A stretch of 16,578 nt of DNA from an uncultured Corynebacterium sp. (GTDB lineage: Bacteria; Actinomycetota; Actinomycetes; Mycobacteriales; Mycobacteriaceae): positions 1 to 16,578 of the forward strand of contig NZ_CALLDG010000063.1 in NCBI RefSeq assembly GCF_937999985.1. The letters run 5' to 3'. Positions 1 through 6,057 of the stretch are shown in pieces. A program made the position numbers and the translations under genes. Positions within the stretch are counted from its first letter, which is position 1. Every line of letters begins with the position of its first letter. Under the pieces are notes generated by a model. It was not told the origin of the DNA. It made no database searches and worked only from the letters and a program-made list of their open reading frames with translations.

Positions 1-40
1 TACAGCCGGTCGAAAGGGGCGTCACAAAAATGGGTGAACA

Positions 41-84
41 TAAAAAAGAACCCGCGGTTAGGGGGGGGTAAATACCGCGGGTTC
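41..84 (-). terminator. Intrinsic terminator of the 6C RNA
   Basis: A perfect 11-bp inverted repeat (48-58 with 74-84) has a 15-nt C-rich loop. On the minus strand it is followed directly by six T (47-42). On the plus strand no T-run follows, so the terminator is directional and ends the leftward RNA. It doubles as hairpin 2 of the 6C RNA. Confidence 0.85.
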
Positions 85-174
85 CGGCCACGCTTTCCTC
101 ATAAAGAGAATGGGGCCTGTTCCCTTTAGCTGGAAGCTGCGAAGGGGGGGATTACGCACGCTCCCAAGGGAACT
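41..174 (-). ncRNA. 6C-type small RNA (two C-loop hairpins)
   Basis: Read on the minus strand, the segment folds into the two-hairpin layout that defines actinobacterial 6C RNA. Hairpin 1 (173 to 119) is closed by a perfect 8-bp stem, GTTCCCTT with AAGGGAAC. Inside it a second stem, AGCgTGCG with CGCAGCT and one bulged G, carries a loop with seven consecutive C. Hairpin 2 (84 to 48) is a perfect 11-bp stem, GAACCCGCGGT with its complement, whose loop holds eight consecutive C, followed by a T6 run. A promoter-like TTGACT/TAGATT pair lies at the right distance to start RNA near 174, exactly where the outer stem begins. In mycobacteria the C-rich loops are reported to pair with G-rich mRNA sites, and in C. 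glutamicum 6C RNA is linked to the SOS response. The role here is inferred from the family. The 5' end is approximate. Confidence 0.88.
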
Positions 175-180
175 GCCTTA

Positions 181-210
181 AATCTAGCCCGGGGGTTTCT
201 AGAAAGTCAA
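181..210 (-). promoter_or_regulatory. SigA-type promoter of the 6C RNA
   Basis: On the minus strand TTGACT (210-205) is followed after 18 nt by TAGATT (186-181). This is near the housekeeping consensus and predicts a start at about 173-174. The -35/-10 spacer contains the 10-bp palindrome TTTCTAGAAA (196-205), which could be an operator. I do not recognise a regulator for it, and it does not match the corynebacterial LexA box. Confidence 0.7.
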
Positions 211-487
211 GCGTCCGGAGCACATTATTTGGGCATATTTTTCCGGCCCGCCGCCGTTGCGTACGGGCTTAGGTTCTGGTGGCATCTGTACCGTCCACGC
301 GGCGACTGCACACCGCTATCGTGCCGCGCTGGAGCTGCCCTAGGAGAACTTATCGAAAGCTTATTGAAAATTACCGGCAAGAGCCCTAATGTGGATAGTT
401 ACCGCAGGTTACCTGCCGCAAATAGAGCATTGATTTGCCACGCAACACACATTTAGAGCACTTTAGAACACAAGGAGCGAGCTCACC
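211..487. other. Non-coding gap between 6C RNA and zur
   Basis: This gap holds the upstream side of the 6C promoter and the zur control region. It is visibly richer in A and T than the genes around it. One short plus-strand reading frame (229-456, TTG start) uses AGG, AGA, TTA and CTA codons unlike the neighbouring genes and has no recognisable domain, so I do not call it. No ArsR-type regulator gene is seen here, although one often precedes zur in actinobacteria. The only clear structure is the repeat at 398-416. A poor promoter candidate for zur is TTGATT (430-435) with TTAGAG (453-458). Confidence 0.5.
398..416. promoter_or_regulatory. Palindrome plus direct repeats upstream of zur
   Basis: GCAGGT-T-ACCTGC (404-416) is a perfect inverted repeat around one base. 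It overlaps two copies of GTTACC (398-403 and 408-413) spaced exactly 10 bp apart, one helical turn. It lies about 72 bp before the zur start codon and could be an operator. It does not match the AT-rich Zur box I know or the DtxR box, so the binding protein is unknown. Confidence 0.35.
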
Positions 488-919
488 GTGAGCACCCCAG
501 CTACCAACAAACTTCCCAAGATCGGCCAGCGCAACACCCGCCAACGACGCGCTGTGGCGGAGCTATTGGAAGGCCTCACCACGTTCTGCAGTGCCCAGGA
601 CATCCACCAGAAGCTCGCGGCCCAGGACCACAAGGTCGGCCTGACCACCGTGTACCGCACGTTGCAGCAGATGGCGGAAGCCGGCGCGATCGATACGCTC
701 TACGACGATTCCGGCGAGACCCTCTACCGCGCCTGCGCCACCGACGACCACCACCATCACCTGGTGTGCACATCCTGTCGCCGGACCGTGGAGATCGACG
801 GCGGCCCCGTCGAGGACTGGGCCGCGGAGACCGCAAGGAAGTTCGGCTACGAAAAGTCCGGCCACACCGCCGAGATCTTCGGCCTGTGCGGGGACTGTCA
901 GAAGAAATCCGCCAGCTAA
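488..919 (+). CDS. zur: Zinc uptake regulator Zur (Fur family)
   Basis: A 143-residue Fur-family metalloregulator, the family's normal length. When zinc-loaded it should repress zinc-uptake and zinc-sparing genes. The N-terminal winged helix (about 11-83) contains the recognition helix LTTVYRTLQ (52-60). The C-terminal dimerisation domain has the structural zinc pairs C94/C97 and C134/C137. The HHHH run (88-91) and H126 supply likely sensing ligands. Loss of the Fur-type HHDH pattern, plus synteny with uppS and recO (as for M. tuberculosis Rv2359, FurB/Zur), favours Zur over Fur. The start is GTG with AAGGAG 10 nt upstream. Its TAA abuts the stop codon of the convergent metal transporter with no base between. 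It is divergent from the 6C RNA. Confidence 0.93.
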   Translation: MSTPATNKLPKIGQRNTRQRRAVAELLEGLTTFCSAQDIHQKLAAQDHKVGLTTVYRTLQQMAEAGAIDTLYDDSGETLYRACATDDHHHHLVCTSCRRTVEIDGGPVEDWAAETARKFGYEKSGHTAEIFGLCGDCQKKSAS

Positions 920-2140
920 CTAGACGTTAAACAGCGAGCCGAGCAGGTACGTCGCCCCGGCGGCGCCGAAACCGATAAGCAATTGACGCAAGGCGCGTCG
1001 GCCCGGCTCCACGCCAGACAACAAGCCCACCACAGAGCCGGTAAACATCAAGGCCAACCCCACCATCACGCAGGAGACAATCGCCGCGGTGGATCCAGAC
1101 AAGCCGAAGATATACGGCAGCACCGGGATCAAAGCGCCGACTGCGAAGCAGAAGAAGCTGGAGACCGCAGCGGACAAGCCGGAGCCACCATCTTCGTGTT
1201 CGGGAGCCGCGTGCTCCACCATGCTCTCCCCGGCGCCCTGCGCGGACACGGTACCGACCTTCTCTGCATCGAAAGCCTGCTCCCCCACCGGCTGGTTCGT
1301 CTCGATGATGGAATCGAAAACGCGGCGGGCGCGGTCGGCGGCCTCCTGCTCGCTCATGCCGCGGGCGCGGTACACCAGCGCCAGCTCGTTCTGGTTCACG
1401 TCCAGGTTCGGCAGCGAACGGCTGGCGTTCGGGTCCGGGGCATTCGCGCCCAGCAGCTCCTTCTGCGAGGTCACGGATACATACTCGCCCGCTGCCATCG
1501 ACAGCGCGCCAGCCAGCAGGCCAGCGATGCCGGTGACCAGCACCAGGTGAGAGGATCCGCCCGTGCCGACCATGCCCAGCACCAGCGCCAGGTTCGAAAC
1601 CAGGCCATCGTTCGCGCCGAAGATCGCCGCACGGAAATCGCCCGACATGCGGGCGCGCCCGCGCGCGGCCAGCCCACGGACAACCTCGGCGTGAATCGCC
1701 TCGTCCGCCGCAAGCTGGTCGGCGGCGTCATCATCAGAGATGTATTCGTTCCGCTGCTCCGAGGATTGCATCAAAGCCAATACGAATACCGACCCGAAGC
1801 GCCGCGCCATCCAGGCCTTCATGCGGGTATCCAGGCTTGCCTTGCGCGGCAGGCCCACGTATTCGCCGAGGCGGTTCTTCCAATAGGCCTCGTGACGCGC
1901 CTCTGCCTCCGCCAGCCCCAGGAGGATGGCACGCTCCTCACCGGTCTTCTTGCGCGCCAGCTCGCGGTACACGGCACCCTCGGCACGCTCGTTAGCCAGG
2001 TACTGCTGCCAGCGGGCGATCTGACGCTTCGTCGGCTGCGGCTGCGGCTGCTCGGCCTGTTCGGCCTGGCCTATCTGCCCGGCCTGCTCCTCGGGCTGCT
2101 CAGCGGCATCCGCCCCGTTAGCGCCGGTCACGTCGCTCAC
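920..2140 (-). CDS. Ferritin-like/VIT1-CCC1 metal transporter (Er-VIT1/MbfA type)
   Basis: A 406-residue inner-membrane protein likely to move Fe2+ or Mn2+ out of the cytoplasm. The first 35 residues are Gln/Glu/Ala-rich and low in complexity. Residues 38-162 form a ferritin/rubrerythrin-like helical domain with metal-ligand candidates E51, E54 and E60, then E78, E80 and H83, then E147 and H150. The VIT1/CCC1 domain follows, with membrane helices at about 173-193, 199-218, 325-347, 352-375 and 386-404. A hydrophilic loop (220-322) contains the Asp/Glu/Met stretch expected for a metal-binding domain. Its opening signature FGANDGLVSN (174-183) is typical of the family. The GTG start overlaps the uppS stop by 4 nt (GTGA), so translation is probably coupled. 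Export by MbfA-type fusions is known from alpha-proteobacteria. Direction and substrate here are inferred. Confidence 0.85.
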   Translation of the reverse strand: MSDVTGANGADAAEQPEEQAGQIGQAEQAEQPQPQPTKRQIARWQQYLANERAEGAVYRELARKKTGEERAILLGLAEAEARHEAYWKNRLGEYVGLPRKASLDTRMKAWMARRFGSVFVLALMQSSEQRNEYISDDDAADQLAADEAIHAEVVRGLAARGRARMSGDFRAAIFGANDGLVSNLALVLGMVGTGGSSHLVLVTGIAGLLAGALSMAAGEYVSVTSQKELLGANAPDPNASRSLPNLDVNQNELALVYRARGMSEQEAADRARRVFDSIIETNQPVGEQAFDAEKVGTVSAQGAGESMVEHAAPEHEDGGSGLSAAVSSFFCFAVGALIPVLPYIFGLSGSTAAIVSCVMVGLALMFTGSVVGLLSGVEPGRRALRQLLIGFGAAGATYLLGSLFNV

Positions 2141-2886
2141 TTCACACCTCCAAAGCGCCTATCGCGCTTCGCAAACTCCAGCACCGCCGTCCGCAGATGG
2201 TTCGGCGTGTAATCCGGGAACAGCACGTCCTGGTACACCATCTCCGCATAGGTGGACTGCCAGGGCAGGAAGTTCGAGGTTCGCATCTCACCCGACGGCC
2301 GCAGGAACAGATCCACGTCCGGCATGTCCGGCTCGTCCAGGTAGCGGGCGAAAGTCTTCTCGTTCACCTGCCGGGGCTTCAGCCGACCGGCCTTCACGTC
2401 CTCTGCGATCCAACGCGCCGCGTCCGCGATCTCCGCCCGGCCGCCGTAGTTCACGCACATGCCCAAGGTCATGGTCGTGTTGTTCTTCGTCAGCTCCTCG
2501 GCCTGTTCCAGTTCTGCAATCACGCTACGCCACAGGCGCGGACGGCGCCCCACCCAGCGGATCCGCACGCCCAGGCTGTTCAAGTAGTCGCGCTGGCGGC
2601 GCAGCACGTCGCGGTTAAATCCCATCAAAAAGCGCACCTCTTCGGCCGACCGGCGCCAGTTTTCGGTGGAGAACGCATAGGCGGAGAGGTAGTCCACACC
2701 CAGCTCGATGCACTCCTCAACCAAAGACATCAGCACCGCCTCGCCGCGGCGGTGCCCCTCGGTGCGGACCATGCCGCGCTCCTCGGCCCAGCGCCCGTTG
2801 CCGTCCATCACCAGCGCAATGTGCTTCGGGCGGAGCTCCGGCGGAATCTCGGAACGGTCCACGTGCGGATAATCAGTGCTACTCAC
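2137..2886 (-). CDS. uppS: Cis-prenyltransferase (polyprenyl diphosphate synthase)
   Basis: A 249-residue cis-prenyltransferase. It adds isopentenyl units to an allylic diphosphate to build the C50/C55 polyprenyl carrier used for peptidoglycan, arabinogalactan and mannan assembly. The signature MDGNGRWA (27-34) includes catalytic Asp28. STENW (73-77) and the C-terminal block RPSGEMRTSNFLPWQ (196-210) are the diphosphate and product-binding motifs. M. tuberculosis Rv2361c, the decaprenyl diphosphate synthase, has the same neighbours, so a C50 product is likely but not shown. The start is GTG with no clear Shine-Dalgarno, 33 nt after recO. It overlaps the metal transporter by 4 nt. Confidence 0.93.
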   Translation of the reverse strand: MSSTDYPHVDRSEIPPELRPKHIALVMDGNGRWAEERGMVRTEGHRRGEAVLMSLVEECIELGVDYLSAYAFSTENWRRSAEEVRFLMGFNRDVLRRQRDYLNSLGVRIRWVGRRPRLWRSVIAELEQAEELTKNNTTMTLGMCVNYGGRAEIADAARWIAEDVKAGRLKPRQVNEKTFARYLDEPDMPDVDLFLRPSGEMRTSNFLPWQSTYAEMVYQDVLFPDYTPNHLRTAVLEFAKRDRRFGGVK

Positions 2887-2890
2887 CCGT

Positions 2891-2896
2891 ACTATA
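2891..2896 (-). promoter_or_regulatory. Possible -10 box for a leaderless uppS transcript
   Basis: On the minus strand TATAGT ends 4 nt before the uppS GTG, and no Shine-Dalgarno is visible. This could drive a leaderless mRNA, but the spacing is at the short limit and I see no -35 box. Confidence 0.25.
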
Positions 2897-2919
2897 TTGC
2901 CACACGCGCACCACTAACC

Positions 2920-3669
2920 CTATAGCGCTGCGTAAGCCGGGCAGCCTACCTCCAGCTGCTGCCGCACGTGTGCCAACAGCAGGCGATGCGATTGTGCCGC
3001 GATGTCTTGTCCCTGCTGGTCGCGGAATACGTGGGCTGCTTGTTCGTGACGCCCCTTCTTCAGCAGCCACAGGGCGTGTACCGCCGCCGACGGCGGCGTG
3101 AATGCACCCGGGGGCCTGCACGTCACGCACACCGCGCCCCCGGCCCCCGGGTGGAACGCCCGGTGGGGGCCGCGCTTGCCGCACTGCGCGCAGTCGACCA
3201 GGCTCGGCTCCCAGCCGGCGACTTCCAGGCCATGCAGCACGAACTCGTCGGCCACGCTGACCGGCGGTAGAGCTGAGGTGGTTAGCTGCTGGAGTGCGGC
3301 GTCCAGAAGAAAAAAGATCGAGTGCGCCGACGAGGGCTCGGCGGCAAAAACCTGAGCCATCTCCAGCATCGCCGCCCCCGCGTAGAAGCGATCGACATCC
3401 GCGACGATCGGCGAGGCGTAAGTAGCGACGGTGGCGGCATCGGTGACGTTGGCCAAGGAACGGCCGGGATAAACCTGCACGTCAACGCAGGAAAAACGGT
3501 CCAGCCGGGCGCCGAAACGGGAGCGGGTTTTGCGGATGCCCTTGGCTACGGCACGGATCAGGCCATTATCCTTGGTGAGCAGGACGAGGATCAGGTCGGC
3601 CTCGCCCAGTTTGTAGGTGCGAAGCACAAAGGCCTCGTCCCGGAAGCTGGGACGAGACCTTCTACTCAT
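2920..3669 (-). CDS. recO: DNA repair and recombination mediator RecO
   Basis: RecO works with RecR (and RecF) to load RecA onto SSB-coated single-stranded DNA and to anneal strands in daughter-strand gap repair. The N-terminal OB fold is at about 1-85, with the family motif ending in RTYKLGEADLIL (17-28). The helical domain that follows carries a four-cysteine zinc finger, C160/C163 and C181/C184. Length is 249 residues, normal for the family. I chose ATG at 3669. A longer in-frame reading to 3753 would add 28 residues that overlap the upstream DUF4282 gene and show no RecO similarity. No Shine-Dalgarno is visible. A TATACT hexamer inside a palindrome sits 8 nt upstream, which suggests a leaderless transcript. 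Confidence 0.9.
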   Translation of the reverse strand: MSRRSRPSFRDEAFVLRTYKLGEADLILVLLTKDNGLIRAVAKGIRKTRSRFGARLDRFSCVDVQVYPGRSLANVTDAATVATYASPIVADVDRFYAGAAMLEMAQVFAAEPSSAHSIFFLLDAALQQLTTSALPPVSVADEFVLHGLEVAGWEPSLVDCAQCGKRGPHRAFHPGAGGAVCVTCRPPGAFTPPSAAVHALWLLKKGRHEQAAHVFRDQQGQDIAAQSHRLLLAHVRQQLEVGCPAYAAL

Positions 3670-3671
3670 AG

Positions 3672-3694
3672 GCAGCAAGTATAGCGCTTGCTGC
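3672..3694 (-). promoter_or_regulatory. Palindrome enclosing a -10-like box before recO
   Basis: GCAGCAAG and CTTGCTGC form a perfect 8-bp inverted repeat with a 7-nt centre. The centre and right arm contain TATACT on the minus strand (3683-3678), placed so RNA would start 1-3 nt before the recO ATG. No T-run follows, so it is a poor terminator. A promoter with an operator fits better. No good -35 box is seen. Confidence 0.45.
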
Positions 3695-3716
3695 AACGTG
3701 ATCGGGCTAAGACAAG

Positions 3717-4097
3717 CTAGGCGGACATGCCCCGCTGCTTGATGCGAGCCCACGCGGCGGAAGTGCTGGTCAGCGCCGCGAAGACCTCCAGGACGACGCG
3801 AACAATCGCCAGGTTAACGATCGACTGGAAGATAGAAACCACGGAGGAAATCAGCTTGGCTCCAACGGAATCCCCGCCGCTCAGATTGAACTTCACATAA
3901 GCTCCGTCTTGACCGGAGGAGGCGTAGGCATAGAACTCGAGGAAGGAACTATTGGTCCAGGTTCCGATCAAAGAGAACAGCAGGTACAGACCGATCACGA
4001 TCGTGGCGAGGATGTAAAGCACTCGCAGGAAAGAACGGGTCGTGTACTTTTCAAAGTTAATGTCGAAGAGCCCGGAAAGAAAAGATTCGTTTCCCAT
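3717..4097 (-). CDS. DUF4282 family membrane protein (short paralogue)
   Basis: A 126-residue protein of unknown function that I place in DUF4282, a family of small actinobacterial membrane proteins. Membrane helices are likely at about 24-46 and 82-110, with a polar, probably extracytoplasmic loop (47-80) between them. The opening FLSGLFDINFEKYTTRSFLRVLYIL block and the later RVVLEVFAAL match the same blocks in the gene directly upstream, so the two are paralogues. The ATG has GGGAG 7 nt upstream and follows the paralogue's stop after 3 nt, which points to coupling. The protein lacks the long Gln-rich tail of its partner. The pair lies between era and recO, which are closer together in the genomes I know. 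Confidence 0.72.
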   Translation of the reverse strand: MGNESFLSGLFDINFEKYTTRSFLRVLYILATIVIGLYLLFSLIGTWTNSSFLEFYAYASSGQDGAYVKFNLSGGDSVGAKLISSVVSIFQSIVNLAIVRVVLEVFAALTSTSAAWARIKQRGMSA

Positions 4098-4100
4098 CGG

Positions 4101-4865
4101 CTAGCTCCCGTTGGTCGAGTTACGCGCCTGTCGCTCGTCGATAGACTGCACCGACTGCGCAGTGCGGATGATGGACACAGCGACCTCCAGCGCAACGCGG
4201 TAGAACGCCAGCGACACCACGGCACCGAGCAGCACCAGCGGGATGCCGATGAGCGCCAGGATGATTACGGAAGCGTCCTGCGCCATCCCTACCAAGAAGC
4301 CGATGATAGCCAGCAGCACGAATAGACCAACGCCGATCATCGACAGGATGTACAGCACCTTCACCACCGACGGGGTGACGTAGCGCTTAAAGCTGAAGTC
4401 GAACAGGGCGGCGAAGAAGCCGTCCTTGTCAGCGCCCGTCGAGTTGGTCATCTGCTGGTTCGGGTAAGCCTGGAAACCGGCCGCGCCCTGCGGCTGGTTC
4501 TGCTGTCCCCAGGGCTCCTGCTGGCCGAACTGGTTCTGGTCGAACTGGTTCGTGTCGTACTGGCTCGGCTGGCCAGGCTGGCCGTAGGAGCTCGGCTGAG
4601 AGTACTGATCCTGCTGGCCAAACTGGTCCTGACCATAAGAACCGTACTGGCCCTGCTGGCTCTGACCATACTGGTCCTGGCCGTACTGGCCGAAGCCCTG
4701 GGAGTAGTCCTGCGTCTGGTCCTGTCCGTAACCGTTGTTCAGGCCGCCGTTATCGGCTGCACCGTTGTTTGCAGTGCCGTTGTCGCCAGCGCCATTGCTG
4801 CCAACACCGTCCGCCGAGTGCTTGCCGGAATCATCGGAACCGTAGGGGTTAGACGGAGTTGTCAC
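4101..4865 (-). CDS. DUF4282 membrane protein with Gln/Tyr-rich N-terminal domain
   Basis: A 254-residue protein. Residues 1-145 are disordered and low in complexity: an Asn/Gly/Asp-rich stretch (20-47), then a Gln/Tyr/Gly-rich stretch (48-138) with repeats such as QYGQDQYGQ. There is no Lys or Arg between K15 and K147, and 32 of residues 41-140 are Gln. The DUF4282 part (148-240) starts FFAALFDFSFKRY and has membrane helices at about 169-192 and 199-222. Gln-rich cytoplasmic tails occur on several actinobacterial membrane proteins, but the function is unknown. The composition resembles prion-like domains that drive clustering or condensation, which is an inference. The start is GTG with AGGAAGG upstream. 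It is the first gene of the pair, after a 171-bp gap from era, and probably has its own promoter. Confidence 0.75.
   Translation of the reverse strand: MTTPSNPYGSDDSGKHSADGVGSNGAGDNGTANNGAADNGGLNNGYGQDQTQDYSQGFGQYGQDQYGQSQQGQYGSYGQDQFGQQDQYSQPSSYGQPGQPSQYDTNQFDQNQFGQQEPWGQQNQPQGAAGFQAYPNQQMTNSTGADKDGFFAALFDFSFKRYVTPSVVKVLYILSMIGVGLFVLLAIIGFLVGMAQDASVIILALIGIPLVLLGAVVSLAFYRVALEVAVSIIRTAQSVQSIDERQARNSTNGS
4452..4745 (-). repeat. Degenerate repeats encoding the Gln/Tyr-rich tail
   Basis: The DNA encoding residues 41-138 is built from short imperfect repeats. On the plus strand units such as CTGGTCCTG, CCGTACTGG and TGGCC recur. This layout suggests growth by slippage or unequal exchange, and tail length may vary among strains. 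Confidence 0.6.
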
Positions 4866-4882
4866 TAGTTGCCCTTCCTAGC

Positions 4883-4950
4883 GGCGCAATCCATGCGCCT
4901 GGTTAGGGGCGCGCCATGCGCCACGAATGTTCAAGATCAAGGTCTAGACC
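4883..4950. repeat. Short repeats in the era-DUF4282 gap
   Basis: CCATGCGCC occurs twice (4891-4899 and 4914-4922). The first copy also ends a small hairpin, GGCGCA (4883-4888) with TGCGCC (4894-4899). The 8-bp palindrome GGCGCGCC is at 4908-4915 and the 10-bp palindrome GGTCTAGACC at 4941-4950. No T-run follows any of them, so none is a convincing intrinsic terminator. They lie in the upstream region of the DUF4282 pair and may be regulatory. Confidence 0.35.
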
Positions 4951-5036
4951 AAACTATCGCACTTCACGTCCGTGCACCGGCTCAGCACCAAGAAAATCGG
5001 TCAAGCCCAGTTCAGTCCCAGGTCAAGACCAAGCCG

Positions 5037-6047
5037 CTAGAACCCCATCCGCCCCAACTGCTTCGGATCCGACTGCCAGTTCTTCGCCACCTTAATGTGC
5101 ACGTCCAGATAGATGTTCTGGTCCAACATCTTCACGATTTCCAACCGTGAGCGGTGGACGATGCGCGACAGGCGCCGCCCGTCCTTGCCCCGCAGGATCG
5201 CCATCTGGCCTTCGCGCTCCACGTAAATCACCGCGTGCACGTCCAGCACGCCCTCGCGCTGCGGGTTCGGCACGACCTCCTCGATCTGCACGGCCACGGA
5301 GTGCGGCAGCTCGTCGTGCAACCCCTCCAGCGCAGCTTCGCGGATCAGCTCGGCCATGCGGGTATCGCGATCGTCGTCGGTTACGTGGTCGTCCGGGTAG
5401 AACTTCGGCCCCTCCGGCAGCTGGTCGCGCAGTACGTCCAGCAGCACGTCCAGCTGCACCTGCTTGGTGGAGGAAACTGGCACCACGTCCGCCCCGTCCA
5501 GCAGTTCGTGCAGTGCCAGCAGTTGCGCACCGACCTGGTCCTTGGAAACCTTGTCCAGCTTCGTCACCACACCGATCAGCGGAGTTTTCGGCGCGACGGA
5601 ACGCACGGCGTCCACAATCCAGCGATCCCCCGGGCCGATCTTCTCGTCCGCCGGCACGCACATGGCGATGACGTCCACATCCGAGTACGTTTCCTTCACC
5701 ACTTCGTTCAGCCGCTCGCCAAGCAGTGTGCGGGGCCGGTGCAGGCCGGGAGTGTCCACCAGAATGATCTGCGCATCTTCGCGGTGGACGATACCGCGGA
5801 TCGGGTGGCGCGTGGTTTCCGGCTGGTCGGCGGTGATGGCGATCTTCTCCCCCACCAGTGCGTTCGTCAGGGTGGACTTGCCGGTGTTCGGCCGCCCCAC
5901 GAAGCTGACGAACCCGGAGCGGAAGCCCTCGGGTGCGCGGTATTCCTCCGGCACTTCCATTTCTTCGGGCGCCACTCCCGCCCCCTCGGGCATTCCCGCG
6001 CCCGGGTCGAAGGGATCGTCGGGGATATAAGGATCGTTCATGGTCAT
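5037..6047 (-). CDS. era: GTPase Era
   Basis: Era is an essential GTPase that binds the 3' end of 16S rRNA and assists 30S maturation. G1 is GRPNTGKST (51-59), the switch region includes TTR (78-80), G3 is DTPG (98-101), and G4 is TKLD (162-165). G4 has Thr in place of the usual Asn, as in the M. tuberculosis protein. A KH domain closes the protein, with its GxxG loop in RGKDG and the conserved KVAKNWQSDPKQLGRMGF end. I chose ATG 6047 (MTMNDP), 10 nt after the corC stop, with AAGGGA upstream; ATG 6041 is possible. A longer reading to 6185 would overlap corC and add a basic, non-family segment. The protein has an acidic extension of about 43 residues before the GTPase domain, longer than the few residues in M. 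tuberculosis Era. Confidence 0.94.
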   Translation of the reverse strand: MTMNDPYIPDDPFDPGAGMPEGAGVAPEEMEVPEEYRAPEGFRSGFVSFVGRPNTGKSTLTNALVGEKIAITADQPETTRHPIRGIVHREDAQIILVDTPGLHRPRTLLGERLNEVVKETYSDVDVIAMCVPADEKIGPGDRWIVDAVRSVAPKTPLIGVVTKLDKVSKDQVGAQLLALHELLDGADVVPVSSTKQVQLDVLLDVLRDQLPEGPKFYPDDHVTDDDRDTRMAELIREAALEGLHDELPHSVAVQIEEVVPNPQREGVLDVHAVIYVEREGQMAILRGKDGRRLSRIVHRSRLEIVKMLDQNIYLDVHIKVAKNWQSDPKQLGRMGF

Positions 6048-6057
6048 CAAGTATCCC

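Noticed and set aside
361..375. TTGAAAATTA as a possible Zur box
   Set aside because: Only one half resembles the AT-rich Zur palindrome; the second half is GC-rich and does not match.
229..456. Plus-strand 75-codon reading frame with GGAG upstream of TTG
   Set aside because: Codon use is unlike neighbouring genes, there is no recognisable domain, the start is a rare TTG, and it overlaps the probable zur control region.
983..2212. Long plus-strand frame opposite the metal transporter
   Set aside because: It is a shadow created by high GC at third codon positions. It is His/Arg/Gln-rich and has no family signal; the minus strand encodes a clear transporter.
3670..3753. 28-residue N-terminal extension of RecO
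   Set aside because: It overlaps the DUF4282 gene, has no RecO similarity, and the internal ATG gives the standard family N-terminus.
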